From an uncultured Clostridia bacterium (GTDB lineage: Bacteria; Bacillota; Clostridia; Peptostreptococcales; Anaerovoracaceae), in contig CALIXS010000013.1 in NCBI GenBank assembly GCA_938046095.1, positions 112,852 to 176,851 on the forward strand: a stretch of DNA of 64,000 bases, in the 5' to 3' direction. Under the pieces are notes generated by a model, which was not told where the DNA came from, ran no database searches, and saw only the letters and a list, made by a program, of their open reading frames with translations. The position numbers and the translations under genes are program-made. Of this stretch, positions 15,575 to 25,300 are shown in pieces; positions within the stretch are counted from its first letter, which is position 1, and each line of letters starts with the position of its first letter.

Positions 15575-16066
15575 ATGAAAAAAGTAGCGATCATTATGGG
15601 ATCCGACAGCGATCTTCCGGTAGTCGAAAAGGCGATATCGACTCTCAAGGAGTTTGATGTTCCTTTTGAGATCCATGTTTATTCGGCACATCGTACACCG
15701 CAGCAGGTCAGGGGTTTCTCAGAAACCGCATACGATAACGGCTTCGGTGTCATAATTGCGGCGGCGGGAAAGGCCGCACATCTTGCCGGTGCTGTTGCCG
15801 CGGCGACAACACTTCCGGTCATAGGAATACCTGTCAAATCGTCGACGCTCGACGGACTTGACGCTCTGCTTTCGACTGTTCAGATGCCGGGTGGAATCCC
15901 TGTGGCGACGGTCGCGATAGACGGAGCAAAAAATGCCGCTTTGCTTGCCGTTCAGATCCTCGCCGTAAGCGACCCGGAGCTTTACCGCAAATTACAGGAA
16001 AACAGACAGTCCTCCGCGAAAAAGGTGCTTGCAAAGAACAAGGAGGTCGAACAAAAGTATGAGTAG
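15575..16066 (+). CDS. purE: N5-carboxyaminoimidazole ribonucleotide mutase (PurE, class I)
   Basis: A 163-residue class I PurE, which moves the carboxylate of N5-CAIR to give CAIR in purine synthesis. The N-terminal active-site loop GSDSDLP, the SAHRTP motif and the AGKAAHL segment are intact. The ribosome binding site is AAAGGA. First gene of an eight-gene purine operon. Its usual partner purK, which makes N5-CAIR, is not in the operon, nor are purC and purB; they must be elsewhere. The stop overlaps the purF start (ATGAGTAG). Confidence 0.97.
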   Translation: MKKVAIIMGSDSDLPVVEKAISTLKEFDVPFEIHVYSAHRTPQQVRGFSETAYDNGFGVIIAAAGKAAHLAGAVAAATTLPVIGIPVKSSTLDGLDALLSTVQMPGGIPVATVAIDGAKNAALLAVQILAVSDPELYRKLQENRQSSAKKVLAKNKEVEQKYE

Positions 16067-17501
16067 TTTACACGAGGAGTGCGGCCTGTTCGGCATATTC
16101 GCGAATGAAATATGTGATGTGGCACATACGGCTTATTACGGTCTTTTCGCATTGCAGCACAGAGGACAGGAAAGCTGCGGCATCGTCGTAAACAACGACG
16201 GGGTATTCAGTGCATACAAGGATACAGGGCTCGTCGAGGACGTATTTACGCCGACAAACCTCGATGACCTCGGAGAGGGCACTATGGCGGTAGGTCATGT
16301 GAGATACGGCACGACCGGGAACAATGATCGCATAAATTCACAGCCCATCGTTATAAATCATCACAAGGGCAAAATGGCTATTGCCCATAACGGAAACCTC
16401 GTCAATTCATTTGAACTGAGACAGTCTCTTGAACTTCAGGGGTCGATCTTTCATACGACATCCGACACCGAGGTCATCGCCTATATAATAACCAAGGAGC
16501 GCATAGCCTCAGGTTCCATCGAAGAAGCCGTAAGCAGCGCGATGGAAAAGATAAAAGGCGCGTATTCGCTCGTCATAATGTCTTCGACGAAGCTTATAGC
16601 CGTAAGAGATGCATACGGCTTCAGGCCGCTTTGCTACGGCAAAAGAGACGACGGAACATATATCGTCGCTTCAGAGACTTGCGCGTTGGATTCGGTACAG
16701 GCAAAATACATAAGAGATATTGAGCCGGGCGAGATAGTCGTATTTGATAAAAACGATATAAGATCGATTAAGGATCGCTGTTCCAAAGTTCCCCACAAAA
16801 TCTGCATTTTCGAATACCTTTACTTCGCCCGTCCGGATTCGGAGATTGAAGGTGTCAGTGTGCATGAGGCGAGAAAGCGCGCCGGAGCGACGCTTGCGAT
16901 GGAGCATCCCGTTCAGGCTGACGTAGTAATAGGCGTTCCCGATTCGGGACTTGACGCTGCACTCGGATATGCTTACCAGTCAGGTATCCCGTACGGCATC
17001 GGTTTCATTAAGAATAAATACATCGGAAGAACGTTCATCTCGCCGGGCCAGAAGAACAGAGAAGACAAGGTCAGAATTAAGCTTAACGTCCTCAGGGACA
17101 CTGTACGGGGCAAGCGCGTTGTGCTTGTTGACGACTCGATCGTACGCGGCACGACTATAGCGAGAATAATAAGCCTTCTCAGAGAGGGCGGCGCTACGCA
17201 GATACATGTCAGATCGTCGGCACCGCCTTTCAGAAACCCATGCTATTACGGAACGGACATAGATTCGAGGGATAATCTCATCGCACACAGATATGAGCTC
17301 GATAAGATTGCCGGTGTAATAGGGGCCGACAGTGTCGGATACCTTTCCGTAGAAAATCTGAATCTTCTTATCGGAACGGAAAGAGGAAGGGGATACTGCG
17401 ACAGCTGTTTCAGCGGCGCATATCCTACCGATGTCCCGAAAATGCAGGCCAGGAACAGGTTTGAGTGCAAAATAAGCGATAAGAACGAAGAGCATATTTG
17501 A
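16059..17501 (+). CDS. purF: Amidophosphoribosyltransferase (PurF)
   Basis: A 480-residue PurF, the first committed enzyme of purine synthesis, making phosphoribosylamine from PRPP and glutamine. It is the Fe-S (Bacillus) type: a seven-residue propeptide (MSSLHEE) precedes C8, which becomes the nucleophilic N-terminal cysteine, and CDSC near residues 447-450 provides cluster ligands. The PRPP loop is VVLVDDSIVRGTT. The start at 16059 follows AAGGAGGTC at 16040-16048; an in-frame codon at 16029 would lengthen the propeptide without support. The Fe-S cluster should make the enzyme oxygen-sensitive. Confidence 0.97.
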   Translation: MSSLHEECGLFGIFANEICDVAHTAYYGLFALQHRGQESCGIVVNNDGVFSAYKDTGLVEDVFTPTNLDDLGEGTMAVGHVRYGTTGNNDRINSQPIVINHHKGKMAIAHNGNLVNSFELRQSLELQGSIFHTTSDTEVIAYIITKERIASGSIEEAVSSAMEKIKGAYSLVIMSSTKLIAVRDAYGFRPLCYGKRDDGTYIVASETCALDSVQAKYIRDIEPGEIVVFDKNDIRSIKDRCSKVPHKICIFEYLYFARPDSEIEGVSVHEARKRAGATLAMEHPVQADVVIGVPDSGLDAALGYAYQSGIPYGIGFIKNKYIGRTFISPGQKNREDKVRIKLNVLRDTVRGKRVVLVDDSIVRGTTIARIISLLREGGATQIHVRSSAPPFRNPCYYGTDIDSRDNLIAHRYELDKIAGVIGADSVGYLSVENLNLLIGTERGRGYCDSCFSGAYPTDVPKMQARNRFECKISDKNEEHI

Positions 17502-17521
17502 GTCGGGAGGAAGATCAAATC

Positions 17522-18559
17522 ATGGCTAAAAGTTACAGCAACAGCTACAAAGAATCGGGAGTAGATATAACAGCAGGCTACAGATCGGTAGACCTCATGA
17601 AAAAACATATTGCGAGAACTATGGTGTTCGGGAAAATCTCCGATGTCGGAGGTTTCGGAGGTACATTTGAGCTCGGAACAGATATGAAAGAGCCCGTTTT
17701 AGTCAGCGGTACGGACGGTGTCGGAACGAAGCTCAAGATCGCAATGCTCCTCGACAGGCATGATACTATAGGCATTGACTGCGTGGCAATGTGCGTAAAC
17801 GATATAATATGCTGCGGCGCAAGACCTCTGTTCTTCCTCGACTATATAGCGACGGGAAAGAATATACCGGAGAAAACAGCTGATATTGTTTCCGGCGTAG
17901 CCGAGGGCTGTGTCAGATCCGAATGCGCGCTCGTAGGCGGAGAGACGGCTGAGCATCCCGGCATGATGGCAGAAAACGATTACGATATTGCAGGTTTTGC
18001 CGTAGGAATCGTCGATAAGCCCGATATGCCTGACAAAAACGACGTAAATGAAGGTGATGCGATAATTGCATTACCGTCGAGCGGAGCCCATTCGAACGGG
18101 TTTTCTCTCATAAGAAAGGTATTCGATATTGATAACGCCGATCTCACATCACCTGTTCCCGAGCTCGGCGGAATGAGCCTCGGTGAGACCCTGCTTACAC
18201 CTACGGCTATATATGTAAAACCGGTACTTGATCTTATCGGCAAAGTCAAAGTTAAATCGTTGGCTCATATTACAGGAGGCGGGTTTTACGAGAACATTCC
18301 GCGAAGCCTTCCCGAAGGCCTTGCAGCGATGATAAGCATAAAAAACGTCAGGATTCCTCCTGTCTTTGACCTCATCGCAAAGAGGGGCAACATTTCCGAG
18401 CACGATATGTTCAACACGTTTAACATGGGCGTGGGTATGACGGCGGTCACATCACCGGAAAGCGCCGATAAGGCCGTTGCCGTTCTCAGAGCGAACGGCA
18501 TAGAGGCATACCGCCTCGGCACCGTCGTAAAATCGGAGGAAAGCGTTATACTATGTTGA
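17522..18559 (+). CDS. purM: Phosphoribosylformylglycinamidine cyclo-ligase (PurM)
   Basis: A 345-residue AIR synthetase that closes the imidazole ring of FGAM with ATP. It belongs to the PurM/PurL ATP-binding superfamily: SGTDGVGTKLKIA near the N-terminus, VGGETAEHPGM in the middle, and HITGGGFYENIPR in the C-terminal domain. The start at 17522 has GGGAGG upstream; the frame continues eight codons further without support. It overlaps purN by seven bases (ATGTTGA), so translation is likely coupled. Confidence 0.97.
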   Translation: MAKSYSNSYKESGVDITAGYRSVDLMKKHIARTMVFGKISDVGGFGGTFELGTDMKEPVLVSGTDGVGTKLKIAMLLDRHDTIGIDCVAMCVNDIICCGARPLFFLDYIATGKNIPEKTADIVSGVAEGCVRSECALVGGETAEHPGMMAENDYDIAGFAVGIVDKPDMPDKNDVNEGDAIIALPSSGAHSNGFSLIRKVFDIDNADLTSPVPELGGMSLGETLLTPTAIYVKPVLDLIGKVKVKSLAHITGGGFYENIPRSLPEGLAAMISIKNVRIPPVFDLIAKRGNISEHDMFNTFNMGVGMTAVTSPESADKAVAVLRANGIEAYRLGTVVKSEESVILC

Positions 18560-19143
18560 ACGACCGATGTAAAATAGCAGTACTCGTTTCGGGCGGAGGT
18601 ACAAACCTGCAGGCGATACTCGATGCCGAAAAAAAAGGTATCATCCGAAGCGGCAACATCGTTCTGACCGCTTCCGCGAATCCGAACGTTTATGCTCTTG
18701 AGCGCGCCAGAAAGGCGGGCGTGGAGACGTACGTATTTCTCACCGAGGAAGATCTGATCTCCGTGCTGACCGATAAAGACATCGACCTTATAGTATTGGC
18801 AGGCTTTTTGAGAATCCTCTCACCCGATTTTACGAGGCGCTTCCCGAACAGGATAATAAACATACATCCGGCGCTTATTCCGGCGTTTTCCGGTAAAGGA
18901 GCCTATGGACTGCACGTGCACGAGATGGCATTGGACAGAGGAGTAAAGGTGACAGGCGCCACCGTCCATTTTGTCGACGAAATACCCGACGGCGGCATGA
19001 TAATCGACCAGAAAGCGGTTAACGTCGAAGAAGGCGATACTCCGCAGAGTCTGCAAAAACGCGTTATGGAGCAGGCTGAGCACATTATTTTGCCGAGGGC
19101 GGTAGAAACCGTATCAAAGATGATATTGAAAGGTAAAATCTGA
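18553..19143 (+). CDS. purN: Phosphoribosylglycinamide formyltransferase (PurN)
   Basis: A 196-residue folate-dependent GAR transformylase. The N-terminal LVSGGGTNLQAI loop binds the GAR phosphate. The catalytic Asn-His-Asp set is represented by NIHPALIP and, later, VDEIPDGG. It starts inside the end of purM and ends sharing one base with the start of the IMP cyclohydrolase gene. It needs 10-formyl-tetrahydrofolate, unlike the formate-using PurT. Confidence 0.96.
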   Translation: MLNDRCKIAVLVSGGGTNLQAILDAEKKGIIRSGNIVLTASANPNVYALERARKAGVETYVFLTEEDLISVLTDKDIDLIVLAGFLRILSPDFTRRFPNRIINIHPALIPAFSGKGAYGLHVHEMALDRGVKVTGATVHFVDEIPDGGMIIDQKAVNVEEGDTPQSLQKRVMEQAEHIILPRAVETVSKMILKGKI

Positions 19144-19871
19144 TGGATGTATACGAAATCAACAGCTTTGATGAAATCGCGGGAGGAAACCCCTATGTCG
19201 GTCGGGGGATCATCATAGGAACGTCGGTGGACGGCAAACACTCCGTCATCGCCTACTTTATAACCGGCAGATCGGATAACAGTCGTAACCGCGTATTTGT
19301 CAAAGAAGGAGACGATATCATCATACGGGCTTACGATGAGTCGAAGCTAAAGGATCCCGCGCTCATAATCTATTATCCTGTAAGGATGACAGAAGGTGCG
19401 CTTATCGTCACAAACGGCGATCAGACGGATACGATACGGGATTTTACGGTGAGAGGGGAAACGTTCGAGGATGCGCTCAGGACGCGCGAATTTGAGCCGG
19501 ACGCGCCCAACTTCACGCCGAGGATCAGCGGAATAGTCGAATATTCGAACGGTAAAGCGCCGTATAAGCTCAGTATACTCAAGAGTACGGACAGCCGAGG
19601 CAGTGAGTGCAGCAGATACTTTTATGAATACAGGGGGCTGCCCGGACTCGGACATTTTATTCACACCTATATCACCGACGGTGACCCCGTACCGAGCTTT
19701 CAGGGTGAACCTGAACGCGTCGCGGTGCCGGACGATATCGACGAGCTCACCGATTCCGTCTGGAAAACGCTCGATGCCGACAACAAAATATCGCTTTATG
19801 TCAGATATACTTCCCTTGACGACGGGGTATACACCGACAGGCTCATCAACAAAAACGGAGGCCGAATATGA
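19143..19871 (+). CDS. purO: IMP cyclohydrolase, PurO-type
   Basis: A 242-residue stand-alone IMP cyclohydrolase of the archaeal PurO-like family, which closes the second ring (FAICAR to IMP). Supporting segments are NPYVGRGIIIG at the N-terminus, a SRNR motif near residue 44, and the central GDQTDTI segment. It is unrelated in fold to the cyclohydrolase domain of bifunctional PurH. The next gene encodes only the transformylase half of PurH, so the two together replace the usual fusion. It overlaps that gene by four bases (ATGA). Confidence 0.88.
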   Translation: MDVYEINSFDEIAGGNPYVGRGIIIGTSVDGKHSVIAYFITGRSDNSRNRVFVKEGDDIIIRAYDESKLKDPALIIYYPVRMTEGALIVTNGDQTDTIRDFTVRGETFEDALRTREFEPDAPNFTPRISGIVEYSNGKAPYKLSILKSTDSRGSECSRYFYEYRGLPGLGHFIHTYITDGDPVPSFQGEPERVAVPDDIDELTDSVWKTLDADNKISLYVRYTSLDDGVYTDRLINKNGGRI

Positions 19872-21052
19872 AATCATTTGAACTGAAATACGGATGCAAC
19901 CCCAATCAAAGGCCTGCGAGCATCTATATGGAAAACGGCTCCGACCTTCCTATAGAAATATTGAACGGCAGACCGGGATATATAAATTTCCTCGATGCAT
20001 TCAACAGCTGGCAGCTCGTCAGCGAGCTTCGCGAAGCTACGGGCTCTCCAGCGGCATCATCATTCAAGCACGTAAGCCCTACGTCGGCATCCGTAGCCGT
20101 AAAGATGAGCGATACACTAAAAAAAGCGTGTTTTGTGGACGACATAGCAGGTCTGGACGACTCTCCCGTCGCGACTGCCTACGCGAGGGCAAGAGGCACC
20201 GACAGGATGTCGTCCTTCGGCGACTGGACGGCTCTTTCCGATGTCTGCGACGATGTGACCGCCACGCTTCTCAAGCGTGAGGTCTCCGACGGAATCATCG
20301 CACCTGGCTATACGGACGGGGCGCTCAGAATTCTTAAAGAAAAAAAAAGAGGCAATTACAACATAATAAAGATCGATCCTTCATACGTTCCTGACGGTAC
20401 AGAAAAAAAACAGGTATACGGCATCACCTTTGAACAGAAACGCAACGATTACAAAGTGACCGAAGAAGCCTTCAGCAATATCGTGACACGCAACAGGAAC
20501 CTTACGGCAGATGCGAAGCGCGATCTTATCGTTGCACTTATAACACTAAAATATACACAGTCGAATTCCGTCGCATACGCAAAGGATGGTCAGACGATAG
20601 GCGTAGGTGCCGGGCAGCAGTCGAGGATCCACTGCACGAGGCTTGCCGGAGGCAAAGCTGATCTTTGGCACCTGCGCCAGGCGCCGAAAGCTGTTGAGCT
20701 TCCTTTTCTGGACGACCTCGGAAGGCCTGAGCGCGACAATGCGACAGACATTTATCTTGGAGATGAATATATGGATGTTTTGGCCGACGGAGCGTGGCAG
20801 AATCTCTTCAGATACAGGCCCGAACCTTTTACGTCGGAAGAAAAGAAGGAATACCTCGCCTCGATTACGGGTGTATCGCTTGCGAGCGACGCATTCTTCC
20901 CGTTCGAAGACAACATAGAAAGAGCCCATAAGAGCGGTGTCGTATATATTGCCGAACCGGGCGGTTCGGTCAGGGACGATGACGTAATATTGATTTGCGA
21001 TAAATATAATATGTTAACTGCATTTACAGGCATGAGGCTTTTTCATCACTGA
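19868..21052 (+). CDS. purH: AICAR transformylase, stand-alone (PurH transformylase domain only)
   Basis: A 394-residue protein matching the AICARFT domain of PurH (KYGCNPNQRPASIY at the N-terminus; K67-H68 in SFKHVSP is the catalytic pair of the family). It formylates AICAR using 10-formyl-THF. Normal PurH is about 510-520 residues with an N-terminal MGS-like IMP cyclohydrolase domain; that domain is absent here and its step is covered by the adjacent PurO-type gene. This split is known in some Clostridia. I use the symbol purH for the domain only. Confidence 0.92.
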   Translation: MKSFELKYGCNPNQRPASIYMENGSDLPIEILNGRPGYINFLDAFNSWQLVSELREATGSPAASSFKHVSPTSASVAVKMSDTLKKACFVDDIAGLDDSPVATAYARARGTDRMSSFGDWTALSDVCDDVTATLLKREVSDGIIAPGYTDGALRILKEKKRGNYNIIKIDPSYVPDGTEKKQVYGITFEQKRNDYKVTEEAFSNIVTRNRNLTADAKRDLIVALITLKYTQSNSVAYAKDGQTIGVGAGQQSRIHCTRLAGGKADLWHLRQAPKAVELPFLDDLGRPERDNATDIYLGDEYMDVLADGAWQNLFRYRPEPFTSEEKKEYLASITGVSLASDAFFPFEDNIERAHKSGVVYIAEPGGSVRDDDVILICDKYNMLTAFTGMRLFHH

Positions 21053-21070
21053 GACGAAAGGAGCTTGCAG

Positions 21071-22339
21071 ATGAAAGTAATGGTGGTTGGCGGCGGAGGC
21101 CGTGAGCATGCGATAATAAAAAAAATAAAAGACAATCCCAAGATAGATAAGCTCTACGCACTGCCCGGCAACGGAGGGATAGCACGTGATGCCGTGTGCG
21201 TCCCGATTAAAGCGACGGATCTGGATGGGATCGTTCGCTTTGCCGGGGAACAGAAAATAGATTACGCTGTAATCGCTCCCGATGATCCTCTCGTCGCCGG
21301 CCTCACGGACATGCTCGAGGATATCGGCGTTATGACATTTGGTCCTCACAAGGATGCCGCCATAATAGAGGGAAGCAAAGCCTTCGCAAAGGGTCTTATG
21401 AAAAAATACAAAATACCGACTGCCGCTTATGAGACGTTTACCGATATCGACATGGCGCTCGGATATATCGATACAGTCGGTGCGCCGGTCGTGGTAAAGG
21501 CGGACGGACTTGCGCTCGGAAAGGGCGTGATAATAGCTGAAACTCCCGATGAGGCGAAGGAAGCGGTCATTTCGATGATGAGAGATAAAAAATTCGGCGA
21601 AAGCGGCGCGTGCGTCGTGATCGAAGAATATCTCGAAGGCCCTGAGGTCTCCGTCCTGAGCTTTACGGACGGCAGCACGCTCATCCCTATGGTGTCGTCG
21701 ATGGATCACAAACGCATCGGAGACGGCGATACCGGTCTCAACACCGGCGGAATGGGAACCGTCGCACCGAACCCGTATTATACGAAAGCGATAGCGGACA
21801 GATGCGCTGAGGAAATATTCCTTCCGACGATGATCGCCATGAACAGGGAGGGACGCAGATTTTCCGGCTGCCTCTATTTCGGTCTTATGATAACAAAGGA
21901 CGGGCCTAAGGTTATAGAGTATAACTGCAGGTTCGGCGACCCCGAAGCGCAGGTCGTACTGCCTCTTTTGGAGAGCGATCTCTTTGATATATTCCTCCAT
22001 GTTACAGAGGGAACGCTAAGTGATGCCGATATACGTTTTTCCGACATGTCGGCATGCTGCGTCATAATGGCTTCTGCGGGCTATCCGTTAAAATATGAGA
22101 AGGGGTACGAAATAAAGGTACCCGACGATGATGCGGGCATATTCTTCGCGGGCACGAAGCTTTCTGATGACGGAAGACTCCTGACGGATGGCGGCAGGGT
22201 ACTTGGTGTCACGCGTACCGCAAAGACCCTTCGACAAGCCGTAGATGCATCATATAAAGCCGTAGACACCATCAAATTCAACGGCGCGTATTACAGAAAG
22301 GATATCGGAGGCAGGGCACTTAAGGCACTGGAGGATTGA
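21071..22339 (+). CDS. purD: Phosphoribosylamine-glycine ligase (PurD)
   Basis: A 422-residue GAR synthetase with an ATP-grasp fold. The N-terminus MKVMVVGGGGREHAI is typical. The ATP-grasp region includes VVKADGLALGKGV, and the metal-site segment is EYNCRFGDPE. The ATG at 21071 follows AAAGGAG with eight bases of spacing; a TTG two codons upstream is possible but too close. One base separates its stop from the start of purL. Confidence 0.97.
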   Translation: MKVMVVGGGGREHAIIKKIKDNPKIDKLYALPGNGGIARDAVCVPIKATDLDGIVRFAGEQKIDYAVIAPDDPLVAGLTDMLEDIGVMTFGPHKDAAIIEGSKAFAKGLMKKYKIPTAAYETFTDIDMALGYIDTVGAPVVVKADGLALGKGVIIAETPDEAKEAVISMMRDKKFGESGACVVIEEYLEGPEVSVLSFTDGSTLIPMVSSMDHKRIGDGDTGLNTGGMGTVAPNPYYTKAIADRCAEEIFLPTMIAMNREGRRFSGCLYFGLMITKDGPKVIEYNCRFGDPEAQVVLPLLESDLFDIFLHVTEGTLSDADIRFSDMSACCVIMASAGYPLKYEKGYEIKVPDDDAGIFFAGTKLSDDGRLLTDGGRVLGVTRTAKTLRQAVDASYKAVDTIKFNGAYYRKDIGGRALKALED

Positions 22340-22340
22340 T

Positions 22341-25300
22341 ATGGTAAAAAGGATATATGTAGAAAAGAAACCGTCATTTGCAAATGAATCATCGTACCTC
22401 CTCTCGGAGCTGCGCGATCTGCTCGGCATAAAACAGCTGACAGCACTGAGGATAGTAAACAGGTATGACGTCGAAGGTCTTGAAGACGAGCTGTTTGCCA
22501 TGGCTGTGCGTACTGTTTTTTCAGAGCCGCAGGTCGATGATACATATGCCGCTATAAAAGCAGATGAGGGCGATACCGTCTTTGCGGCAGAATACCTTCC
22601 GGGTCAGTTCGACATGAGAGCATCATCGGCGGAAGAGTGCATACAGCTCATTTCAAAGGGAGAACGTCCGTTCGTAAGAACGGCTGTAATATACATCTTG
22701 TCAGGAGCTTTGACAGCGCAGGATATAGAACAGATAAAGAAATACGTCATAAATCCGGTGGAAGCAAGAGAAGCGTCTCTTGAGCTTCCGGGTACGCTTA
22801 AAGTCAGCTATGATATTCCGGAGGAAGTTGAAACACTTGACGGTTTTAATCTGATGACTGAAGATGAGATGCCCGAATTCCTCGTCAAAAACGGACTTGC
22901 CATGGACATTGCCGATCTCAGGATGTGTCGGGATTATTTCAAGGGTCTCCGCAGAGATCCAACGATTACCGAAATAAAGGTTATAGACACTTATTGGTCT
23001 GATCACTGCAGGCATACAACCTTCAACACCATAATAGATAAAATAAAATTTGAAGACCCGAATGTTGCAGCAGCATACGAGGAGTATCTCAAAATGCGCG
23101 ATAAGCTGTGCAGAAAAAAGCCTGTAACATTGATGGATATATGTACTATAAATGCTGCTGATCTTAAATCCGAGGGCCTCCTCGACAACCTCGACGAATC
23201 AGAAGAGATCAATGCCTGTACCGTCAAAATCAAAGTTGATATCGACGGAAAAGATGAGGATTGGCTTATCTTATTTAAGAACGAAACTCATAACCATCCG
23301 ACGGAGATCGAGCCGTTCGGCGGAGCGGCGACGTGCATCGGCGGCGCTATCAGAGATCCTCTGTCAGGAAGGAGCTACGTATATTCGGCCATGAGGGTGA
23401 CCGGTGCTGCCGATCCGCTGAAGCCCGTGAGCGAAACGATAAACGGCAAGCTGCCGCAGCGTAAAATCGTAACTACCGCTGCGGCGGGATACAGCTCGTA
23501 CGGCAATCAGATAGGTCTTGCAACCGGGCAGGTCGATGAGATATATCACCCGGGCTATATCGCGAAAAGAATGGAGATAGGTGCAGTAATCGCCGCTGCT
23601 CCACAAGCAAATGTAAGGAGGGAACACCCTATACCGGGAGATGTCGTCATTTTGCTCGGAGGAAAGACCGGGCGCGACGGCTGCGGCGGGGCAACGGGAT
23701 CGTCAAAATCACACACTACGGAGTCGCTCGAAACGTGCGGGGCAGAGGTTCAGAAGGGTAATGCTCCGGAAGAAAGAAAGCTTCAGAGGCTCTTCCGCAA
23801 CTCCGAGGCGGCAAGGCTTATAAAACGCTGCAATGACTTCGGCGCAGGCGGCGTTTCCGTTGCTATAGGCGAACTTGCCGACGGCCTTGAAGTGAATCTG
23901 AACAAGATCCCCAAGAAATACGAGGGGCTTGACGGAACGGAGCTTTCCATAAGCGAGTCTCAGGAACGTATGGCTGTAGTAGTCGCCGCAGAAGATTCGG
24001 ATCGCTTCTGCGAGCTCGCACGACAGGAAAACCTCGAGTCGACAGCAGTAGCGGAGGTGACTGAGGAGCCGTATCTCAGACTTAATTGGAACGGAAAGGC
24101 GATAGTCGATATTTCGAGACGGTTTCTCGATACAAACGGAGCCGAAAAACATATAGAAATACACGTTCCGGAGGGTCATGACTATACCAAAAGCATTACC
24201 GGCACATTCAGGGAAAAATACCTTGCTGTAGCATCAGATCTCAATTCCTGTTCAAAGCGCGGGCTCTCTGAACGCTTCGATTCTACGATAGGTGCAGGCA
24301 CGGTGCTTATGCCGTTCGGCGGCCTCAGGCAGAGAACCCCGACGCTTGCCATGGTAAATCTGATACCATCGGAAAAGGGTGATACGAACACATGTTCCGT
24401 AATGGCGTGGGACTACGATCCTTATATTACGAGCGCAGATCCGTACAAGGGCGCATACCTTGCCGTTCTCGGCTCTGTAGCAAAGCTTATAGCGACCGGA
24501 GCCGAATGCAGGGATATATACCTGACATTTCAGGAATACTTCAAGAAGCCGGGGCATGACGGCACAAGATGGGCCGAGCCGCTTGCCGCTGTTCTCGGAG
24601 CCTTCAGCGCCCAGAGAGATCTCGGTATTGCGGCAATAGGCGGTAAGGACTCGATGAGCGGAAGCTTTGAAGATATAGATGTTCCGCCGACTCTCGTATC
24701 ATTTGCTGTAACGACATGCAAAGCGGACAGGATATTGTCTTCGGAGTTCAAGGGACTGGGGCATGATGTTATATTGCTCGAGCCGGAAGTGACCGAGCAG
24801 GGGCTTCCCGATACGGATTCGTTTAAAAAAAATGTCGGTATCGTCAGCGGGCTTGTCACTTCGGGCGAAGCACTTTCGATATTTACCCCGGGTCACGCCG
24901 GCATAGCAGAGGCCGTGATGAAGATGTGCATGGGAAATGCGCTCGGATTTGAATACGATGAGAATATGACGGATGCTAAAATATTCGGCCTCTCACACGG
25001 GTCCTTCATAGTTGAGCTCAAAAAAGATGCAAAAGACATCTTAATGGACGATTACAGACTTCTCGGACGTACATCAGCCAACCGCAAGATAAGCCTCGGC
25101 AGAGCTGCAGTCACGATGTACGAAATAAACGATGCATATGAATCGAAGCTCGAACCGATATACCCTTGTAATATAAAGCCGGCGGATATCGATACGACGC
25201 CGTTTACGTATCCCGAAACGAAACCTCTATGTGCGACATATATAAAAAAGACTCCTAAGACGCTCATACCTGTGTTCCCGGGTACGAACTGCGAATACGA

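Noticed and set aside
21014..22000. A 328-residue minus-strand open frame opposite purD
   Set aside because: Antisense shadow of purD; rich in Arg, Tyr and His as typical for such shadows, with no motif.
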